Part shown: positions 61,162-64,000 of the stretch, one piece after another
How positions within the stretch are numbered: position 1 is the stretch's first letter
Layout of the letters: each line of letters begins with the position of its first letter
Assembly: GCA_910577665.1 (NCBI GenBank)
Contig: CAJTOJ010000019.1
Location: forward strand, 6,284-70,283
DNA length: 64,000 nucleotides
Direction: 5' to 3'
From: an uncultured Acetatifactor sp.
GTDB taxonomy: Bacteria; Bacillota; Clostridia; Lachnospirales; Lachnospiraceae
Notes under the pieces: generated by a model
Told to the model about the DNA's origin: nothing
Database searches by the model: none
What the model saw: only the letters and a program-made list of their open reading frames with translations
Made by a program: the position numbers and the translations under genes

Positions 61162-61278
61162 TTCTTCCACTCCTCTCGATTTACGCTGGCCCCTGGACCC
61201 GCCCGGCTTTTGTCTAATCATATCATATCTGGGCCATGATTCGCAATAACCCCCCTTCCCTTTTTTTTGATATGAAAA

Positions 61279-61437
61279 GTTCAGCCAGTGGAAAGCGTAT
61301 GGATGAAAATCGTGCTCGCACGAATTTTCATCCATCGGTTTTCACTGAGGGAGCGCCCCGTTAATGAGCAAAAAGAGCTGCGTAAGCAGCAAAGGAGTGC
61401 CGAAAGGCACGATTTTTGCGAATGGGCGCTGCTGAAC
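61279..61437. repeat. 159-bp structured element with terminal inverted repeats and two GNRA loops
   Basis: Ends GTTCAGC (61279-61285) and GCTGAAC (61431-61437) are complementary. Inside is a 30-pair hairpin (61286-61347) around CGTGC-TC-GCACG, then a second fold closed by AGCGCCC (61352-61358) with GGGCGCT (61424-61430) and GCAAAAA with TTTTTGC, containing GCTGC-GTAA-GCAGC (61377-61390) and GTGCC-GAAA-GGCAC (61397-61410). The whole unit thus folds completely. It fills the gap between the Nudix stop and the glnS start. Structured RNA or a non-autonomous mobile repeat are both possible. Confidence 0.75.
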
Positions 61438-61444
61438 GCAACTT

Positions 61445-62284
61445 TTATTTATACAATTTTCCATAGAAAAACTGCTCTTGAAATGAAATGTCGCCCAATA
61501 TTTTTTCTTCTGCAATATCTTCTCCATTCAAAGACACAATCCACTTATCCTCCACGTCATCAAAACGATGCCATACTGCGACTACTTTGCCCCGAAAACT
61601 CTTCAGAGGCTTATTGGTTCCAAATAAATAAACATCCTGTTCTGCTCCATCACCAGCAAGTACATCATATACATATCCATAATTGATTGGATAAATCATA
61701 TCCGGATCACGGGGATGAGCGGTGCCTAACGGTCTGTCAACCGTTCCGCTTACCATTTTTCCAATAATATGGCCGTAATCCGGCTCATCTGCTTCCATGA
61801 CACAGAAAAAATAGTCCAATGTCTGCACAAACCTGTTCTCCTCATATAACTTTCTAATTTCAGAGACCGTCATCCATCTGCTATCAGCAACTTCATCCGT
61901 TGTTGCATCTTCCAAATGCAGGTCTCCATCGTATTCAAAAAGCCACACATCCATAATATCCTGTTTGTCATCAGTGCCTCTGATTTTCGTAAAAATGAGT
62001 TTTCCGGTTTCGGGTTCTAAATCCAGTCCCACTTCTTCTTTTACTTCTCTAAGTGCTCCGTCCATACTGCTTTCTCCCAGCAAAACGGAACCTCCAACAC
62101 ACTCCCACATAAGCGGATATGTTGGTCTGTTAGCTGAACGTTGGGAAATAAGATATTCCCCTTTGCGATTTCTTATCCATACATGCACCACCAAATGGTA
62201 GAATCCCTTTGGAATCTTTTCTCCTCGAATCTGCTCTCTCCCTGTCTTTTCTCTATATTTTGTATACAAGTCCCACTTTTCCAT
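61445..62284 (-). CDS. Nudix hydrolase fused to an inorganic-pyrophosphatase-like domain
   Basis: 279 residues. Residues about 25-155 are a Nudix domain with a perfect Nudix box, G-SVLLG-E-SSMDGAL-REVKEEVGL. Residues about 172-279 show VSGTVDRPLGTAHPRDPDM, YPINYGYVYDV, DGAEQDVYLFG, HRFDDVEDKWIVS and FQEQFFYGKLY, the pattern of a compact inorganic-pyrophosphatase-like domain. The front part would cleave a nucleoside diphosphate linked to another group; the second could hydrolyse a released pyrophosphate. AGGAGGAATATAT precedes ATG. The gene is more AT-rich than glnS and groups with the downstream kinase gene. Confidence 0.88.
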   Translation of the reverse strand: MEKWDLYTKYREKTGREQIRGEKIPKGFYHLVVHVWIRNRKGEYLISQRSANRPTYPLMWECVGGSVLLGESSMDGALREVKEEVGLDLEPETGKLIFTKIRGTDDKQDIMDVWLFEYDGDLHLEDATTDEVADSRWMTVSEIRKLYEENRFVQTLDYFFCVMEADEPDYGHIIGKMVSGTVDRPLGTAHPRDPDMIYPINYGYVYDVLAGDGAEQDVYLFGTNKPLKSFRGKVVAVWHRFDDVEDKWIVSLNGEDIAEEKILGDISFQEQFFYGKLYK

Positions 62285-62373
62285 ATATATTCCTCCAAAT
62301 GAACCTTTCTGTCCATTGCCGTGTAAAAGGATAAAATGCCCTTCTTGTTTACTGAAGCATCATGAATATGCGA

Positions 62374-62991
62374 TCAGTCATGCAGGATTTCATTCTTCCA
62401 TGCCGCAATCTGTGAAAATAACTCTTCTATATTGACTTTCGAAAAATCTGTTGTGTCAACTTTGATCTGTCTGCCATCAACACAAAAGGCATCAAATCCC
62501 CTTTGTTCTATTCCACAAACAAAGTTCTCATAAGAAATGGGTTTTTCTTTTGGGTTTTTCAGATGATTCCCTTTCTTTTCCGGATAACAGTCATTTACTA
62601 CATGCCCCCTGTGCCTGTCAGGGCTGTTTTCCCGTTCCAGAAAACGCTGGTGGATTACTTTGTAATCGCCTGTCAGAGTAATAGTCAATGTGGAATATGG
62701 GTATTTTTGTAGAAGATTTCTCATTCCATGTTCTGACGAATATTCGAAATTATTCTCCAGAATAAAAGGTTGTCCTGTTTTCATAAGCTGACCTGCCACA
62801 TAATACATGATTTCCATACTGGCAATTCCAAGCTTTGCTTTTTCTGCTCTAGACTGAAAACCAACATTGTCAAACAGCCGTTCCTTTATGGTATCCTTTG
62901 AAATAACAGGCAGTTTCAACCTTTCTGACAGGACTCGTGCCATAGTGCTTTTTCCTGCTGCTGGAATACCTGTCACTAATATACAGTACAT
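62374..62991 (-). CDS. P-loop kinase-like ATPase (AAA_33 family)
   Basis: 205 residues. The Walker A loop is VTGIPAAGKSTMAR at residues 6-19, followed by LKLPVISKDTIKERLFDNVG, the substrate-binding helix of nucleotide/shikimate-type kinases, and FILENNFEY for Walker B; ITLTGDYKVIHQRFLERENS supplies the lid arginine. It phosphorylates an unknown small molecule or modifies an aminoglycoside-like compound. AAAGGAG precedes the start. AT-rich like the Nudix gene; both may have come in together. Confidence 0.82.
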   Translation of the reverse strand: MYCILVTGIPAAGKSTMARVLSERLKLPVISKDTIKERLFDNVGFQSRAEKAKLGIASMEIMYYVAGQLMKTGQPFILENNFEYSSEHGMRNLLQKYPYSTLTITLTGDYKVIHQRFLERENSPDRHRGHVVNDCYPEKKGNHLKNPKEKPISYENFVCGIEQRGFDAFCVDGRQIKVDTTDFSKVNIEELFSQIAAWKNEILHD

Positions 62992-63200
62992 TTTTCATAC
63001 TCCTTTCAAATAAAGCATTTCCTTATCGGTATCCCTTGTGTTATAAGTTCCCACAGAGCATTACGGATCTTGATAGGTAAAAATGAAGGAAGCAAAATCA
63101 TATATAGTATAACACAAAATGTACAGGCATTGTAGACTGATTAAAGCAGAATTGAAAACCACTCCCTGCTCTGAATGGTTGCTGTTCACGGCATAGCTGT

Positions 63201-63384
63201 AACAGCAACATAATGCACACAAAATTATTTGTAAAACTAAACTCTCATGCAGCCAGCCGCACCACCATACCTAAAAGCTTGAGAGGTTAGGTGATGCACA
63301 CAAAATGAGCAAGAGAAGCTCATTTTGGCGCATAGCTGTCTCGTTTTTTGCGCATAGGAAGCGCAAAACACTTCGCGGTACCAG
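63201..63384 (-). repeat. Dispersed structured intergenic repeat, copy 2
   Basis: Matches the copy at 41380-41487 (same block order). Stems are AAAATGAGC (63302-63310) with GCTCATTTT (63318-63326), and TTTTGCGC (63346-63353) with GCGCAAAA (63361-63368). ATGCACACAAAAT occurs twice (63213-63225 and 63294-63306), so about 80 bp seem duplicated or inserted here relative to the other copy. The preceding stretch 62992-63200 is AT-rich and shows no gene or clear site. Confidence 0.7.
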
Positions 63385-63410
63385 ATGGCATAGGGACTTT
63401 TATAGTAAAA

Positions 63411-63467
63411 CAAGGACACAGCGATACCTCCCAATGCTGTTAAGCATTTGATACCGCCATATCCTTG
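63411..63467 (-). ncRNA. Conserved stem-loop with strand-specific G-U pairs
   Basis: On the - strand the 18-base arm CAAGGATATGGCGGTATC (63467-63450) pairs with GGTATCGCTGTGTCCTTG (63428-63411); five of 18 pairs are G-U, and on the + strand these would be A-C mismatches. An inner AATGC/GCATT hairpin closes the loop, and TTTTACT follows. This bias points to a - strand RNA, as a terminator-like or independent structure downstream of the toxin gene and directly before repeat copy 2. Confidence 0.5.
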
Positions 63468-63524
63468 ATAAAGGGTGACATTAACACACCCTCCACATTT
63501 TCATTATTTTCATTTTTCAAAACT

Positions 63525-63541
63525 AAAAACCGCCAGCGGTT
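63525..63541 (-). terminator. Likely terminator of the toxin-antitoxin genes
   Basis: On the - strand AACCG-CTGG-CGGTT (63541-63528) is followed by TTTAG; short stem but well placed, 22 bp after the toxin stop. Confidence 0.5.
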
Positions 63542-63562
63542 CCATCGTTACTATATTTTGTT

Positions 63563-63901
63563 TTATCCTTCGTTGTCATTCTGCGGCAAATCAGGAAACA
63601 GAACCCGAAGATAATCCCGTCTGCCATAGAGAACACGGTCAACGTACACGTCTTGCCCATTCACACGGTAAAAAACCACGTAATTTCCACTGGTGAGAAA
63701 TCGGTAGTCGCTTACTAGATCTGTCACAGAAGACAGCAGAGTGCCGATTTCTGAAAAATTTTCCAGTTCATCAACAGTGTCCATGATTTTGTTTACGGTA
63801 TTTTCAGCGGCTTGCGGATTACATAGTTCAAAGGTAATATACTCCCAGATTTCGTCCAGGTCGTTCCGGGCTTCCGGGGAGTAATGAATGTTATTCTTCA
63901 T
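63563..63901 (-). CDS. RelE/ParE family toxin
   Basis: 112 residues. The fold signature is seen in NIHYSPEARNDLDEIWEYI, AENTVNKIMDTVDELENF and the C-terminal strands YRFLTSGNYVVFYRVNGQDVYVDRVLYGRRDYLRVLF, closest to ParE-type toxins, which act on DNA gyrase, or RelE-type mRNases. It overlaps the upstream antitoxin by 11 bases, the usual order antitoxin-toxin. It is the second gene of the pair. Confidence 0.93.
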   Translation of the reverse strand: MKNNIHYSPEARNDLDEIWEYITFELCNPQAAENTVNKIMDTVDELENFSEIGTLLSSVTDLVSDYRFLTSGNYVVFYRVNGQDVYVDRVLYGRRDYLRVLFPDLPQNDNEG

Positions 63902-64000
63902 TTGCCTTTGCCCGGAAATGTGCTCTCACATCCGAGGACGAAAGCCATCCCTTTTCCTCTCCAGATTTTTTTCCTTTTGCAAGCTCGCCCATGAGCTTCA
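63891..64000 (-). CDS. Antitoxin of the ParE/RelE-type toxin, C-terminal part (cut by window edge)
   Basis: The last 36 codons are visible in the frame ending TAA at 63891 and overlapping the toxin ATG: KLMGELAKGKKSGEEKG then WLSSSDVRAHFRAKANEE. The tail resembles that of RelB/DinJ- or Phd-like antitoxins, whose C-terminus wraps the toxin. The start is beyond the window. Position and overlap make the assignment secure even though the DNA-binding part is not visible. Confidence 0.82.
   Translation of the reverse strand, partial: KLMGELAKGKKSGEEKGWLSSSDVRAHFRAKANEE

Noticed and set aside
61279..61437. Simple transcription terminator of the Nudix or glnS gene
   Set aside because: The element is far larger than a terminator, has branched folds with GNRA loops and its own terminal inverted repeats, and no T-run at the right place.
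63237..63434. 65-codon frame on the - strand with YKSPYAIWYREVF-like translation
   Set aside because: It is the translation of a dispersed intergenic repeat; the other copy (41380-41487) does not keep the frame while its stems are preserved, and there is no ribosome site.

Overview
The window looks like a chromosomal segment of an anaerobic Clostridia bacterium, most likely Lachnospiraceae. The grounds are moderate-to-high GC with strong AGGAGG ribosome sites, a siroheme/corrinoid-type hem operon with a fused cobA-hemD, a DUF6062 protein, AraC/YesS-type sugar regulators with LplB/LplC-type ABC transporters, and many short dispersed intergenic repeats. The family assignment is inference. No rRNA, tRNA, CRISPR array, intact insertion sequence or prophage was recognised.

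Region 1 (1-20.3 kb) is mostly sugar metabolism. After a cut-off HAD phosphatase, a DegV protein and an AraC regulator divergent from an ADP-ribosylglycohydrolase-family protein comes a four-gene leftward operon: FucI/AraA-like isomerase, split transketolase (two subunits) and FGGY kinase. A LacI regulator diverges from it across an intergenic region carrying five TTAAGT/ACTTAA half-sites over both promoters. The set isomerase + kinase + split transketolase resembles the non-oxidative D-apiose route. Next to it lie a GH78 alpha-L-rhamnosidase, a sugar ABC importer and a membrane-bound AraC sensor, which suggests plant cell-wall (pectin, perhaps RG-II) glycans. A TetR regulator with a consensus promoter/operator precedes a flavodoxin-like protein.

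Region 2 (20.9-33.4 kb) is a long leftward run: a three-module flavin/rhodanese/siroheme-type sulfite reductase fusion, then hemA, a tail-anchored small protein, a truncated HAD chimera, a GNAT acetyltransferase, a Met8/SirC-like dehydrogenase, hemC, a decayed AAA/PD-(D/E)XK fragment, cobA-hemD, hemB and hemL. It makes uroporphyrinogen III and precorrin-2, hence siroheme, directly downstream of a predicted siroheme enzyme. The acetyltransferase/HAD block and the nuclease fragment look like later insertions.

Region 3 (33.5-41.2 kb) holds an AlbA_2/Schlafen-type regulator with a five-fold KVSD repeat, an inositol-phosphatase-family protein, and a LlaJI-like restriction-modification system: C5 cytosine methyltransferase, McrB-like ATPase, LlaJI-family nuclease and Vsr endonuclease. 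The methyltransferase has an N-terminal extension with an EndoIII-type C-x6-C-x2-C-x5-C cysteine loop.

Region 4 (41.5-64 kb) is mixed: AraC with divergent ThuA and Gfo/Idh genes, PTS enzyme I, a SpoU/TrmH methyltransferase, an M19 dipeptidase coupled to an NCS2 permease, an acyltransferase/SGNH/MBOAT group for polymer acylation, a DUF6062 protein, a PepSY lipoprotein, TetR, a small acidic membrane protein, a MocR regulator, glutaminyl-tRNA synthetase, a Nudix-pyrophosphatase fusion, a P-loop kinase and a ParE/antitoxin pair cut by the window end. Several intergenic spaces hold structured repeats, including a 159-bp fold with two GNRA loops and two copies of an element whose stems differ by compensatory changes.
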